64,000 nucleotides of DNA from NCBI GenBank assembly GCA_902805475.1, contig CADCSX010000006.1:620001-684000 (forward strand), in the 5' to 3' direction. The position numbers and the translations under genes are program-made. Each line of letters starts with the position of its first letter. Position 1 is the first letter of the stretch. This document shows, piece after piece, positions 11,052 to 22,889 of this stretch. Origin of the DNA: Entonaema liquescens (Eukaryota > Ascomycota > Sordariomycetes > Xylariales > Xylariaceae). Under the pieces are notes generated by a model. The model had not been told where the DNA came from. It saw only the letters and a program-made list of their open reading frames with translations, and searched no databases.

Positions 11052-13722
11052 ATGGCGAAGAAGAAGAGAAGGTCAGGGCCAAAGGCTCCCGAGGCTGGGA
11101 AGGAAGCACAACCGAATCGAATGCCAGATGGAGCTCCTAGATCAGTGCCGGTGCCAAAGCCGGTTCCAGAGCCAGTTCAAGAATTGCCCTCAGAGCCAAA
11201 ACCGAAGCCCGAACCATCGCCAGCACCAGCACCAGCGCCAGTTTTAGAACCAGTAGTTGAACCACCATCTATCCAAATAGTACCTGAACCTGAACCCGAA
11301 CCCGAACAAGACAGGGAATCGGAACCAGAATGGGCAAGAGACCCTGACCCGGTACTATCGCCGGTCCAAGAAGTAATACCGGAACCGGAACCGGAGCCTG
11401 AGCCGGAATATGAGCCAGAGCCAGAGCCACAGCAAGAACCAGAACCGGAACTCTTGCCGGATCTGGCACGGGATCAGACACCTGATCCGGAGCCGGGATC
11501 CGTCGAGCAAGACTATGAACACCCAGTTTCGTTCCACGACGCAGAGCCAGCCCCAGCTTCAACCCTCGACGCATTGGGCGAGTTCATTAGGGTAAGTCCT
11601 TCCGGCATCCATGCTCCGATATGCCTAGCTGATGTATGTGTATTAGAACCATGACCGAAACGGAGGCGATGTGGACTCTAAGACTTGGGTAAGTGCACCT
11701 TCTTCCTCGGATGGATTCAAGTGTCCGGATAACTCATACGGCATAGGGTTATGAAGCGAACGGTAAAGAAAGCCCAGTTCACTTTTCTGACACGGGCTTT
11801 ACGCACATATCGGAAGACGAGGTTGACCGAAATGCATCCGTGGGATTGACTGTCGAGATTAACGCTAGTTCTGCATTCTCGGTCGACGAGGGCTATGAGA
11901 ACCCTAATACCGGAGAACCAGAGGCAGTCTCTCATGAAATTTCGTACTATGACCAACTGCCTCGCATCCCTCCTCCGAACCAACCCCTAGGAACGGAACC
12001 ACTCAACGCAGGATGGTTTGACCTTGAGAAGGCCATCGCCGCAATCCAGAATGGATACTCGGCAGAGGAATTGCGCGAGTACTTGAGCTACTACCACAAG
12101 ATTGATGGGGAATTATTAAGGGATAGCCTCAATGAGGAAATCATGGGGCTCCCCGCAATCTTCTTTGTTGTCGAAACGAATGATGCGGAGCTTATTCGCT
12201 ACTGGGTAAAATATGGTGGTGATCCCAACGCCGCTTATGGGCCTCTTCGCTTCCCTGTACTGGCCTTCGCGATTTTGCGGTGCGCCCGCCCTCGTCCACA
12301 AGCGGCTAAGACTGTAGAGACGCTGCTCAGACTTGGCGCGTCGCCCCTTGTCATTCCTTCGGCATACTATGACCCATTTGACCGTGACCTTCCAGAGTCC
12401 GGCCCTGATGAGAGAGAGTTACAAGACATTGCTGATGCTGAGAAGCAATGGTGTTCGCTAGAGATCCGGCCACAATTAGCCGCCGCATTGAGTTTAACAC
12501 AGCGATACCTACTCTGGAGAGCATCCAGGTTAGAACCGCCATCCGGACGTGAACGGACGCTGGCTGTGCGAAGAGGCGTAGAAGAGATCCTTGGCCTGGA
12601 ACAAACTGTTATTGGGCAGCGACTAGCAGCATGGACTTTAAGGAAGAGCTTCCTTGTGTAAGTGTTGAGGGTCTAGCCAGCTTTGGCTTACTGAACTAAT
12701 ATTCGATAGAAACCTCGCCATACCAGGCAGGAAGCCGCTGGTGCTCTTTTTCGCAGGGCTAAAGGGTCATGGGAAGAGTGACCTCGTGAACCAACTCGGG
12801 GGCCTCCTATCACTGGATATTGAGAGAGTCGACTATACCCACATCAGCGGGGTGGACGAGCTATTCGGTCTCAAAGCACCGGCGCATGGTCACGAGCTGG
12901 GCACGCCTTTGAACAACTTCCTCGCTAGGAAAACGGGTCAAAGAAGTATCGTATACATTGAAGAATTTGAAAAGACAAGCGAGGACATCCGCAAGGCGCT
13001 TCTGAGTCTTTTTGACTTAGGTATGTGGAATAATTGGTTTATGCCGATAGGAATTGAGACTGAAGTGACTAGGTGAATACACGGATCGACGAAACGGCCA
13101 GAAGATTGATTGTGCCGACACGATCTGGATCCTGTCGACGGACAAATTCGACAACACGATTCGCAGCTTCTGCGAAGAGAACAGCAAACTTTTGCGAGAT
13201 TCCGACTTACGCTTAGAACATTTCGCGCTCAAGAAACAGCTCTCTCGTCAACTTCGTCATGACTCCATTGATAGCTTCGGACCTCGCTTGACAAGTCGGG
13301 TTACCGAAATTGTTCCCTTCCTGACGTTCAACGCGGATGAGCAACTAGTGCTGGCCGACAAGTTTATCATGGACCTGGAAGAAAGAATTGCCGGACCTGT
13401 GGTGAACTCGTTGGATCCAGAAGAGGAAAGCCTCATTGGCAATGTCCAATTGAAGATCACAAACAACGCTACCGTATGCTCCGCCATCGCAAAGGAGTAT
13501 TACCTACCAGAGCTTGGAGCTAAGAGCATTGCTCGCGGTGTTGATTCGATCATTGCGACGCCGCTAATAGGCCTATACCTGGAGGACGGTGACGACTTCA
13601 GCGAGGATCAACCGGAGACCAAGTACAAGGTCGGAACAAACGAGGAGAATGAGGTAGAAGTATCACCTCTTTCGGATACCATAGGCACCAATGGTTATTT
13701 GGGATTCAAGTATTCCTGGTAA
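11052..13722 (+). CDS. Ankyrin / ClpB-like single-ring AAA+ ATPase with Pro-Glu-rich N-terminus
   Basis: Five exons (11052-11591, 11647-11688, 11747-12657, 12710-13020, 13073-13722) join in frame to 817 aa. The start AACATGGCG has a good context. Residues 1-15 are Lys/Arg-rich; about 30-165 are a low-complexity P-E-P repeat. About 325-400 contain ankyrin-like repeats (LPAIFFVVETNDAELIRYWVKYGGDPNA, continued by a second unit with LLRLGASP). The AAA+ module follows, beginning LEQTVIGQRLAAW: Walker A GLKGHGKS, Walker B IVYIEEFEK, sensor 1 ILSTDKF, arginine finger SRVTEIVPF and a small domain with GAKSI. Sensor-1 Asn appears as Asp, sensor-2 Arg as Lys, and the pore-loop Tyr seems replaced (FGLK). 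Ankyrin plus one ClpB-type ring recalls metazoan CLPB/SKD3, unlike fungal Hsp104/Hsp78, which have two rings. The function is unknown. Confidence 0.87.
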
Positions 13723-14432
13723 GCACATGAATTACATGAGTTACATGATTTGCATGTGAGGTATTGGTTGGGTTTAGGTATTTAAACGCATATTGAGAGG
13801 TTTGTGCATGGTTGTATGATAAAGGGTTTTTTCGGGTTCCAACTATTTACTGCCGACTATTAAGTAATGTTTCTTATGTTTTTCTTATTTTCTTTTTGGG
13901 ATTTCGGGACTTGGGATGTGTAATTTCACACACAAAAATACATGTATGTTTTCACTTCATGTTGTTGCATGTGGTGTCAGGTTTGTTGTTAGCCTATGCT
14001 CGAGGGAGATGGGAAAAAAAGGACCTGTGAAATGGGTTGGCCATGCGCAGAGAGGCATTAGGTAATACGGTAGCTTCCATCTTAGCTTCATTCACATGTC
14101 AACGGAGAGTTTTCAACCCCTTGTTTGCTACTGCTAAATGACGTAATTGACAAGGGTAACTCGGAATGCATCGACTTACAACCCCCCATGAACTTGACAA
14201 AGCTCATCGTCATGGAAGCATCAATGCCAGACGACCCCTGGTCTATCCGGTTATTCAAATTGGATCGATTGCTCTACAATTTACGGAAGCTCTCTTATTT
14301 CTTTTTCCTCAAGCAAGTTTGAACTTTGATAGTTTTTGGCTTTTTATTGTCATTGTCTTTTTTCGAGCTAGTTTGTATACAAGCACGTTAAGTGGTGACT
14401 CTCCTACCTTTGAGTTTCTAAACTAGCCCATC
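13723..14432. other. Intergenic region between AAA+ gene and flavin monooxygenase
   Basis: About 700 bp. It contains the AAA+ 3' untranslated region and the monooxygenase promoter; both genes read rightward. Open frames here are short and T-rich with no features. Confidence 0.5.
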
Positions 14433-16290
14433 ATGTCTCCCCGGGAGAAGGCCTCTGAGGCTTGGTCTGACCTACGAGCCGGAGCCGGAAGGGAGCTTAA
14501 CGACTTAGATAATCCTCTCATTCATCCGTTTCATTTCGTTTCGAAGATACTTCAATGGCAGTTCCAAATCTGTTTTATGATATTCCAATGGTTCGCCGAC
14601 AAGCTATTTTCTCCAACACCTCCGGGACCAAGCACTCGTTTAGGGAGGCCCAAGGTTGCTATTATCGGTGCCGGTATAACTGGTGTGACATCGGCAGCTC
14701 ATTGCATCGGCCATGGGTTCGATGTCGTAATATTCGAGGCCGGTGATAAAAATAGCCTAGGAGGCATCTGGAGCGTATGTATTCTAAACTACTTCTTAAG
14801 CATAAACTAATCAAATTACAATTTACTAACTATATGATGGATAATAGAAAGTAAATAATACCTCGAGCCTGCAAATTCATTCCTTCATGTATAGATTCCA
14901 CCCGTCGGTCAAATGGCAACGTGGTTATCCGGATCGACGACAGATCGTTAGCCAGGTCAAGCAGCTTTGGGAACGGTATGGCCTGGATACGAGAACCAAG
15001 TTCAACACTCCAGTTGAGAAGGTATACAAAGACGAGAAGGGCCGCTGGGTTATCAACAACCCCGCGAACGGTAGATTTGAAGGTATAATTGCCGCTGTAG
15101 GAACGTGCGGAGATCCTAAGATGCCAAAGATGGATGGCATGGACAAATTTAAGAATCCCATTTATCATTCTAGCCAATTGACTGGGTAAGTACCTACCAA
15201 GCTTGCTCTATCACACTTATTGTGGTGCTAACAAAAATAGTGTTGAGGCGAAAGAGAAATCTATGATAATCATTGGCGGTGGCGCGTCAGCGGTTGAAGC
15301 TTTGGAATATGCTTCTGTATGTTGTATCTCTTTGGTACCTGATTCGAGCTTCAAGTTATGAGGGTATAGACTTGATGGTAACCGTAGCTAACGTTCATGC
15401 TATAGGATGAGGGAGCATCAAAGATTTATATCTTATCACGCAGCGACAAGTGGATCATTCCTCGCAACTGGGTTGTTGACATTTTACTTTCTTTGAATAT
15501 TTGGGGGCAGGAGACTATGTTGTCTGTCATCCCCGAGGCACTTCTCAAGAAATTCTTCTACCGGGATTTGCAAGATCTGGCACCTAACGACAAAGGCATC
15601 TTCATGGACACGCCAATGGTTAATTCCGATGTCATGGATAAGCTTCGTTCCGGCCAAGCTGAATGGATAAGATGCGACATCGAAGGTTTCACCGAAACGG
15701 GAGTGCTGATAAACAAGAGAGAGAAGGGTGTACCGAAAGGAGGACCCGGCAAACAGATCAACCTCGAAGGCGATATGGTAGTCATGGCGACTGGATATAA
15801 GAGGCCAACTTTGAATTTTCTTCCCGAGGATTGCTTCAGCGAACCGTACGGTCCGCCGAACTGGTACCTTCAGACCTTTCCTCCGCAGCACCCTTCCATC
15901 TCGGCCATCAACTGCACCTATTTATCGGCTATCGGTACTGTTGGTAACTGGCATATCGGCATCTATACCCGAATTCTGCTCATGTTCCTCGTGGACCCTC
16001 TAACGCGTCCGTCTACATTCTGGATGGAGCGCTGGATCGATATGACTAAGGTCCTAAAAGCCACCGCCCCAACCGGCGCTTTCGACTTCTTCACATACCT
16101 TGAGTTGCTCTGGTGGTTCTTCTTTTGCGTCACTATCAACCCATTCCGATGGAAGTGGGCATTCTTTGTCTTCTTCGGCCTTGGATTTGCACTGCCTAAG
16201 CAAGTAGTGGCCGCGGAAGACCAAGTTCGAAACGGTATGGGGTATGCTGAGGCCGACGAGCGAAGCAGAGATGTTGGCAAAAGCTTTTAG
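14433..16290 (+). CDS. Flavin-containing monooxygenase (class B, FMO-like), membrane-associated
   Basis: FAD- and NADPH-dependent oxygenase of the FMO/Baeyer-Villiger superfamily. Exons 14433-14774, 14848-15185, 15241-15316 and 15406-16290 give 546 aa. The FAD Rossmann motif is VAIIGAGITGVTSA (about residues 75-88), followed by the flavin-region segment GGIWS. The FMO signature region reads FKNPIYHSS, with Asn in place of the usual Gly, and lacks the Trp of true Baeyer-Villiger enzymes. The NADP-binding motif is IIIGGGASAVEA, and the ATG motif is VVMATGYKRP. A hydrophobic N-terminal stretch (ILQWQFQICFMIFQWF) and C-terminal hydrophobic segments (LELLWWFFFCVTINPF onward) suggest anchoring in the ER membrane. 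Substrate unknown; such enzymes occur both in detoxification and secondary metabolism. The reading frame stays open past its TAG stop (separate entry). Confidence 0.88.
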
Positions 16291-16695
16291 GAGATCGCTG
16301 ACGATGGAAATATCTCATGCGAAGACCCCTCAGATTGCTTTGGCGTCAAAGATATGTCTGGCTCGGAAACTTTGGTGTCAGACTTTCCAGATTACCAGGA
16401 AGCCCAACGTACAATCGCCATAATGGAATCGAACTTTGGTATACGCGATGTTATCCCCCCTCAACGGTGTGAAAAATACGACTATCACAACCATTTGAAT
16501 AATAGTTTATTATATGACAATCCTCTCTTCAACCGCAAGAAACGACGCTTCGCTACGAAACCTGTGAGACCCGCGCCCATCGATGATACTTTGAAAGATC
16601 CTTCTATTAAAGCACCCCTTAGAGAAAACTTTTTGGATGGTCGCATGGGACCCCCTATATGCGGTAATTCTCGGCGACCTGCTGTTGTGGTTTAG
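16291..16695 (+). other. Open frame continuing in phase after the monooxygenase stop codon
   Basis: After the TAG at 16288-16290 the same frame stays open for 134 codons to a stop at 16693-16695, with an internal ATG at 16354 that would give 113 aa. The predicted peptide is polar, with charged and Tyr/His-rich stretches (CEKYDYHNHLNN), and matches nothing I recognise. It may be 3' untranslated sequence open by chance, a decayed C-terminal extension, a readthrough tail or a separate small gene. Confidence 0.3.
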
Positions 16696-16971
16696 ACATG
16701 AATGGAGGTTTAATCCTCGCTGTATTGTATATTTAGAGGCGAAATCTGGCAGTAGGCTGCTAGATCTTGTAAGATACGCAACGAACAAGGAAGAATTTGT
16801 GGTATTATGGTTATATGGAAAGAATAGGGGCTGGGGTGTGATTATGAGCTGGAATTAGTGATGCTTTACTATTGTATTATAAGCACCTGAAGCTGATCCA
16901 CGGAGTTAGAGTACTTTTAACAAACCAAAAATCCAGATTCAATGATACTTGATTGATATGATATGATATCC

Positions 16972-18114
16972 TTACCGCTTGCCTCGGTCTCTGCGCCCAC
17001 CCTCCATAACTTTAACTCGCTTGTTAAATCTGTCGCCTATTTCACGAGTCCCAATGCTATGACCACTTCCACGGCCGCTATCTGTGGTCTCCCTAGTCCT
17101 CTTACGGCTTTTCTCGAGTAGCGCCTTTGTACTACTGCCGCCTTCTCTACGTCTCGTCAACCGCTCGATTCGGTCTACGCCCTCGCCAAGATCCCGCCAG
17201 TCTTCGCCGCCGAAGTTCATCTTATTACTGCGCCCCTCCGTCTTGTTGCGCTTGGAACGGTCCTTCTTGCTCTCCTTCGGCAATCGCACATAGTTGGACT
17301 CTTCATATTCGCGCCTGCGGTTCTCCTCCTGACGCTCGGACGTAGTCTTCATCTTCCTGCCACCAGATACGATCGTCGTTCCAATGCTAGGTTCCGCAAC
17401 TGGCATATGCGATAGCTCGTTTGCGACATATTCATCGACAGCAGCAGACTTCATGGGCCTGCGTTCGCCTCGTTCCCTCCGCTCGGCTGTGGGCATGGCG
17501 GTGGGGGTGATCTTAGGCGGACGGTATGCGCCTGTCTTGTCTTCTGTCTTTGTAACAGCGACCATTCCTACAGGATTTGTAGGCGGCGCAAAGTTGTTGA
17601 AGCTTGGTCCGAATTGCTTAGCTGCAAGACCGGCTATGGGTCGGACAGGAGCTTCGCTTTCGGAAGCATCTTCATCACTGTCTTCTTCGCCCGATTCCGA
17701 TTCAGATTCAGACTCGGCATCTTCGGCTGCCTGAGCAGCAATACGCTCAGCGTCATCGGCGGCGCGTAATATTTTATCAAGCTGAAATTGCAATTTCTCC
17801 TCGAGGGGCCGGACTCCTTTATCAAGGTATAATCGTAATTCAACCAACTTCTTCACAACGGTATCTGAGAGGTCAGATGTGCTTGACTCTTCTAGGTTCC
17901 CCGAGCTTGTCTCCTTTGCATTCCTAATCTTTAGTAGGATAAGGAAGACAAGGTTCTGAAGGTAGGAAAGAAGAAGCTCGTTTTTGACGTCGAGGAGGGA
18001 CACGCCGTCCTTGGTAGGCTCGATGCCCGATATTTTGGGGGTAGCCTCGAACGCAGAATTCAAGGAGTTCGTTAAGGAGTCCAGCAAGGCTGGAAGGGAA
18101 GCTGGAACTGCCAT
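16972..18114 (-). CDS. LCP5: Lcp5/neuroguidin-like U3 snoRNP protein (Sas10/Utp3/C1D family)
   Basis: Nucleolar factor of the small-subunit processome, needed in yeast for 18S rRNA maturation. Single exon, 380 aa from the ATG at 18114, whose context AACCATGGC is better than the upstream in-frame ATG at 18171. The N-terminal Sas10/C1D domain spans about residues 1-110 (LPALLDSLTNSL, VSLLDVKNELLLSYLQNLVFLILLKIR, VKKLVELRLYLDKGVRPLEEKL). An acidic run SESESESGEEDSDEDASESE follows, then the family's conserved linker with YRPPKI and MPVAEPSIG. Next comes EYEESNYVRLPKESKKDR, and a basic C-terminal tail. It is divergently arranged with the TM9SF gene about 750 bp away. Confidence 0.9.
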   Translation of the reverse strand: MAVPASLPALLDSLTNSLNSAFEATPKISGIEPTKDGVSLLDVKNELLLSYLQNLVFLILLKIRNAKETSSGNLEESSTSDLSDTVVKKLVELRLYLDKGVRPLEEKLQFQLDKILRAADDAERIAAQAAEDAESESESESGEEDSDEDASESEAPVRPIAGLAAKQFGPSFNNFAPPTNPVGMVAVTKTEDKTGAYRPPKITPTAMPTAERRERGERRPMKSAAVDEYVANELSHMPVAEPSIGTTIVSGGRKMKTTSERQEENRRREYEESNYVRLPKESKKDRSKRNKTEGRSNKMNFGGEDWRDLGEGVDRIERLTRRREGGSSTKALLEKSRKRTRETTDSGRGSGHSIGTREIGDRFNKRVKVMEGGRRDRGKR

Positions 18115-18864
18115 GGTTACACCTGCAGGGCAAAACGTCTTTTGCGATGCTATATTGACTTCCAGGAACAATGTACCAATTGAAATTGATTCGTTGTTGG
18201 AGAAGTTTTAAGGAAAAAAAAAATAATAATTTTTAGTTAAAGATAACGATAAGATATCCCTGTATGGTTTATTTTAGCTGAGGACGCGCCTTGCAGCAGC
18301 GTGGGCCACCCCTGTCAAAGGACTTGTACCTGGGTACTATTACAGATGACTAAGGTTTCCAGCAATTCCTTAGGGACAGCTTTGTCTTAGGCACATGGAA
18401 AGGGATCCACCTCAAATAATATGCAGAGCTCCTAAACTTTTATGAAATCCGCAAAAGGAACATCATAATAATATTTCCAAGCTTACGGTGTTCAACCATA
18501 TATTGAAACAATCGTTGAAACTCTACCCTTTAAGACGCGCGCTCGCAACGTCATTAGCCGTGATCAAATAGCTACCTCACTTACTCTTATCAATTTTAGA
18601 TTGCTGCCAAATAACTTCGTCAGCTTTGTATCAGTCCTCCAAAGATATCAAGGAAACGAGCCTTTGTGCCCTGTGATTGGTCTTGAATCCTTTGCGGCGT
18701 TCAGTGATACGTAAGTTGACAACTTTTTTTTATTTTTTTTTTATTTTTTTTTATTTGCCTACCTTCTCGTTGTCCTTCTAACTTCTTTTCTAACACGCCA
18801 CTTCCGTCGTACGTATGTATAATAGCTAACTTTAGGCAAAGCTCGATGTCATAAATCTCAAAAT
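18115..18864. promoter_or_regulatory. Divergent promoter region, Lcp5 / TM9SF
   Basis: A 750-bp gap between two divergent housekeeping genes. Immediately upstream of the TM9SF gene is a long T-rich tract (18724-18757), a common fungal core-promoter element. No TATA box is obvious. The arrangement implies shared or back-to-back promoters; this is inferred from layout. Confidence 0.5.
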
Positions 18865-20867
18865 ATGAAGTCGAGAACATTTGCGCCGTCGTGGGCGCTC
18901 TGCTCTGCGCTACTCGCTATCCCCCAACTTGCGACTGCTTTCTACCTCCCCGGCGTCGCGCCTTCATCATATAAACATGGCGAGAAAGTCCCTCTTTACG
19001 TGAATAGCATCAAGCCGGTTGCTGGTCAAGATGCGCTTCTACATTCCGTAATGTCATACGACTATTATAACGAGATGTTCCAGTTCTGCCAACCCGAAGG
19101 CGGCCCGTCATACGTGTCCGAAAGTCTCGGAAGCATTTTATTCGGCGACCGAATCATGACCTCACCCTTTGATCTCAGCATGCAGAAGAATGAGACATGT
19201 AAAAAGCTATGCACTTCGAAATACGACACGGCCGCTGCGCATTTCGTCAACAAGCGTATAATGCAGGGCTACGCCTTGAACTGGCTAGTGGATGGATTGC
19301 CAGCAGGACAGCATCTCCTCGATGATCTCACTGGTACTACTTTCTATAGTCCGGGCTTTGCTATGGGCACTATTTCTACGACTGATCCCGACGGTCCGAC
19401 CTTCTTCAATAATCACTACGACATCGTTGTCGAATACCACAAGGTCAACGGGAAGGAAGACCAGCTGAGGGTCGTGGGTGTAATTGTTCAACCTGCATCC
19501 AAGGCTTACAAGGGAGACAATTTGGAATGCAACGATAACCAGACGCCTCCCGTAGTCCTTGCCGAAAACGACGGCGCTCAAACTGAAGTTACGTTTACCT
19601 ATAGCGTATACTGGACCGAGTCGCCTACTGCTTGGGCTACGCGATGGGATAAATATCTGCATGTTTTCGACCCCAAGATCCATTGGTTTTCTCTCGTTAA
19701 CTCGGCCGTTGTCGTTATATTCCTTACCATTACGGTTGCTTCGGTTCTCTTCAGGGCTTTGAAGAAGGACATTGCGAGGTACAACCGACTAGATCAGATC
19801 AACTTAGAGGACTTTTCCGGAGCCACGGATCTTGAGGATGGTGTACAAGAGGACTCTGGCTGGAAATTGGTCCACGGAGATGTTTTTAGAACTCCGGCGC
19901 ACCCTCTACTTCTCTCCGTCTTCCTCGGTAACGGCGCTCAGTTATTCGTTATGACCGGTTTTACGATCTGTTTTGCCTTGCTGGGTTTCTTATCGCCATC
20001 CAACCGTGGTTCCCTTGGAACTATCATGATTATCCTATACACACTCCTATCCTTTGTTGGTGGATATGTCTCTGCGAGAGTCTACAAGTCGATGAACGGC
20101 GAGAAGTGGAAGCTGAATATCGGTCTAACTCCTCTTCTGGTTCCCGGTATCGTCTTCACAACATTTTTCTTTCTTAACCTATTTTTATGGGCTAATGGAG
20201 CTGCTGGTGCTGTCCCATTTACCACGATGCTAGTCATTATTGGTATCTGGTTTATCATTTCGATCCCCCTTTCTGTTTCCGGTTCCTGGCTTGGATTCCG
20301 TGCGCAAGCTTTTGAACCTCCTGTCCGAACAAACCAGATTCCACGACAGATTCCTCCCGCCACAACTTATTTGAAGCCAATCCCTAGTATGCTACTCGTC
20401 GGTATCCTACCTTTCGGCGCTATCTTTGTCGAGCTCTACTTCATTATGAGCTCGATCTGGTTTAGCAAGATTTACTACATGTTCGGCTTCCTCTTCCTCT
20501 GCTACGGTCTTATGATCATCACCTGCGCTGCGGTTACGGTGCTGATGGTGTACTTCTTGCTGTGCGCTGAGAATTACCACTGGCAGTGGCGATCTTTCCT
20601 GGCTGCGGGTATGAGTGCAGGCTATATCTTTGCTAACGCCTTGATATACCTAATTAGCAAGCTGTCTCTGGGTGGCTTGTCTGGTACTGTCCTGTATATC
20701 GGATACAGCGCTCTACTTTCCTTCCTTTTCTTTATCTTAACAGGTATGAATCTATGTTATCGACATCTTTTTCTTCACCTTACTAATATTATGACTTAGG
20801 TTCCATTGGATTTTTCTCGAGTTGGTGGTTCGTCAATAAGATCTACCGCTCCATCAAGATCGACTAA
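18865..20867 (+). CDS. Transmembrane 9 superfamily protein (EMP70/TMN-like)
   Basis: Nonaspanin of the Golgi/endosomal membrane, implicated in yeast in endosome-to-vacuole sorting, adhesion and copper homeostasis. Exons 18865-20743 and 20800-20867 give 648 aa, close to yeast Emp70. A signal peptide (residues 1 to about 25) is followed by a lumenal domain with FYLPGVAPSSYKHGEKVPLYVN near its start. The HGDVFRTP motif sits before nine hydrophobic segments, including GAQLFVMTGFTICFALLG and the conserved HWQWRSFLAAG loop. The last exon encodes only the C-terminal tail ending KIYRSIKID, matching the KxD/E signal that retains TMN proteins in the Golgi through COPI. Confidence 0.96.
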
Positions 20868-21791
20868 ACGAACACGCGCTGGGAGAGAAGACGAGCGAGA
20901 GACTCACAAGGGCGATTAAACTCAGGGTAATCGCAAAAATATGTACCATATGAAATGTACGACCAACATCTTTTTTCACGCACGCCGTCTTCGAAGTCCA
21001 CTTTCACGAGGTGGGGTAGAGATGGAATTTAACGAGTTGCATAAATGTGGCCTGCAAAGTTCCAAAGGGCCTGGCGTTCTGGGAGGCGTTCTTCCTGGTC
21101 CGGGAGAGGCTCACGCGAATCCTGTAGAATAGAGCAAAACTTTTGTCTTACCTGTCTGGTTCCGACAGGACAGGCATAAAACGAACATGGTTACCTTCCT
21201 ACTTAATGTATCTGGGTACGTATTAAATATTATGAATAAAAAAATGTCTACTGGCAGGACGTCTGTGGTTTGATGTGTTTTAATGTTGTGCTATGATTGG
21301 GGTTCCCATGTTGTATGGACATCCCGAAAAATATAACAACTCGGAACCCGAAGTGGGGCCGCTCCGGCGACCGCATCGATCGTATTCAAGGATTAGGTAA
21401 AATACTTGCTTCGCATCCTATGGGAGATACACATACCCCAAATAATCAATAAATAACATAGGTAGATTCTTGTGCGCTACAATAAAAGCTAGACTCACTA
21501 TGTCTATTACTAAATGAACCCGATACTAGAAAATATTAGGGCGAGGATAATCTTGCAGGCATGATTCGTCTTGTAAATCGCATGTTTTTGGACGTGCTGT
21601 AACTATATACATATACTGGCCAAGGCCATAACCCACAGAGCCCCTTAAGGTAAGATATGACTATGCCATCGTAGACGAAATCGAGGGATATCTTTCGCTA
21701 TTGAAGCACAGAATATTTGTACCATGCCAGACCCCCGCACTTTGCGAATACCATCCCCACACGCCTTTCCACCGGCCTGCCAGCCGACCCT
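20868..21791. other. Convergent intergenic region, no gene seen
   Basis: About 920 bp between the convergent 3' ends of the TM9SF and MED4 genes. Contains both 3' untranslated regions; no frame or RNA is supported. Confidence 0.5.
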
Positions 21792-22889
21792 TCACTCGTC
21801 GTCGTCCTCATCGTCGTCAGCCATAAACTGGAACTGCTTCTTCTCCCCCACGGGCGATGACTGACTCGGTCCCGGACCCCCCGTAACGCTCGCCCGCCGC
21901 CACGACTCTCGCTGCTCTTTCTCGCGCTCGGCCGCCCGCCGCGCGTGCTCCTCCCTGGCCTTGCGCTCGCGCTCCTCGCGCTCCTGCCTCTCCCGCTCTT
22001 CCGCCGCTTGCTGCTCCTCTTTCTCGCGCTCCTTGCGCGCCTTTTCTTCCTCCGGGTCGAAGTTCTCCGGGTTGACGCCCTTTTCGGAGAGGAAGGCGAG
22101 CATGGCTAGGGCTCCTTTGCGCACGGATTCTTCGCTTGGCCACGGCACGAACTCCACGTCGCTGAAGGGGTTGAGCTTCCAGGGAAGCTCGTCGTGTGCG
22201 GTCGCCGCGTCGCCGCCCGTGGTGGTGGTGGTGGTGAGTTGTTGGGATTGAGATGTGGGGTCTTGCTGTTGTGCGCCGTTTATGTTTGCGGGTGTTGCGG
22301 CGCCCGTTAGAGCGCCGTTAGGAGTTCCGCCAGCTGGTGTCGTGGCAGCTGTTTCTGTCCCTGGCCCTGCGCTGGTATCGGCCTTTGGTTCGGCTGAGAT
22401 ACCGTTTGCAGCGCCAGCAGGTGGGATGGTAGTCTTGCTAATCCGACTGGCGTAGGCAAGTAGCTCGTCATAGTCGATATCGTAGCTGGGGCGGTCAGAG
22501 GGGAAGACAGTAGCTGGAGCATTGACAAGTTCCTTCCGTGTGTTGGCTAGTAGGCGTAGTGTATCTTTGATCTGAGTATCGAAGCTAGTTGTTGCTGCTC
22601 GTAGATCCTGGATTCGCCGATAGTTAGATTGGTGTGTTTGCACTGAGAAAGTATGAATTAGTTCCTATCTGTTTAACATCCGGTGGGAGAACCGAGGTAA
22701 GAATCCTAGGTAGGAGAAGAGAAGAGGTGAGAAGGACATACAATCCTCCAAGCCCTTGTTCAGCTCGACGTCGGCAAGCCCCAATTCGTTGACTTGAGCT
22801 ACGGAAGGATGATATTTGGCAATCGAGTCGACCAGCGTGCCTAAAGCTTTTTCGACACGGTCGAAGCAGACGTCAAGTTGTTTATCCAT
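21792..22889 (-). CDS. MED4: Mediator complex subunit 4
   Basis: Middle-module subunit of Mediator, which bridges activators and RNA polymerase II in the nucleus. Exons 22742-22889 and 21792-22642 give 332 aa; the intron donor is GTATGT. The N-terminal part has the expected coiled-coil pattern (LDVCFDRVEKALGTLVDSIAKYHPS, then LNKGLEDLQTHQSNYRRIQDLR). The MED4 signature is in ...LLANTRKELVNAP and YDELLAYASRISKTTIPP. A low-complexity Thr/Gly/Ala linker follows, then LPWKLNPFSDVEFVPWPSEESVRKGALAML. The C-terminal quarter is a long Glu/Arg charged helix (REREEREERK-like) and an acidic end DDDEDDDE. Divergent with QCR10, 390 bp away. Confidence 0.9.

Noticed and set aside
21817..22251. Arg/Ala- and Ser-rich frames overlapping MED4
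   Set aside because: Alternative phases of the charged MED4 C-terminus; composition reflects codon bias only.
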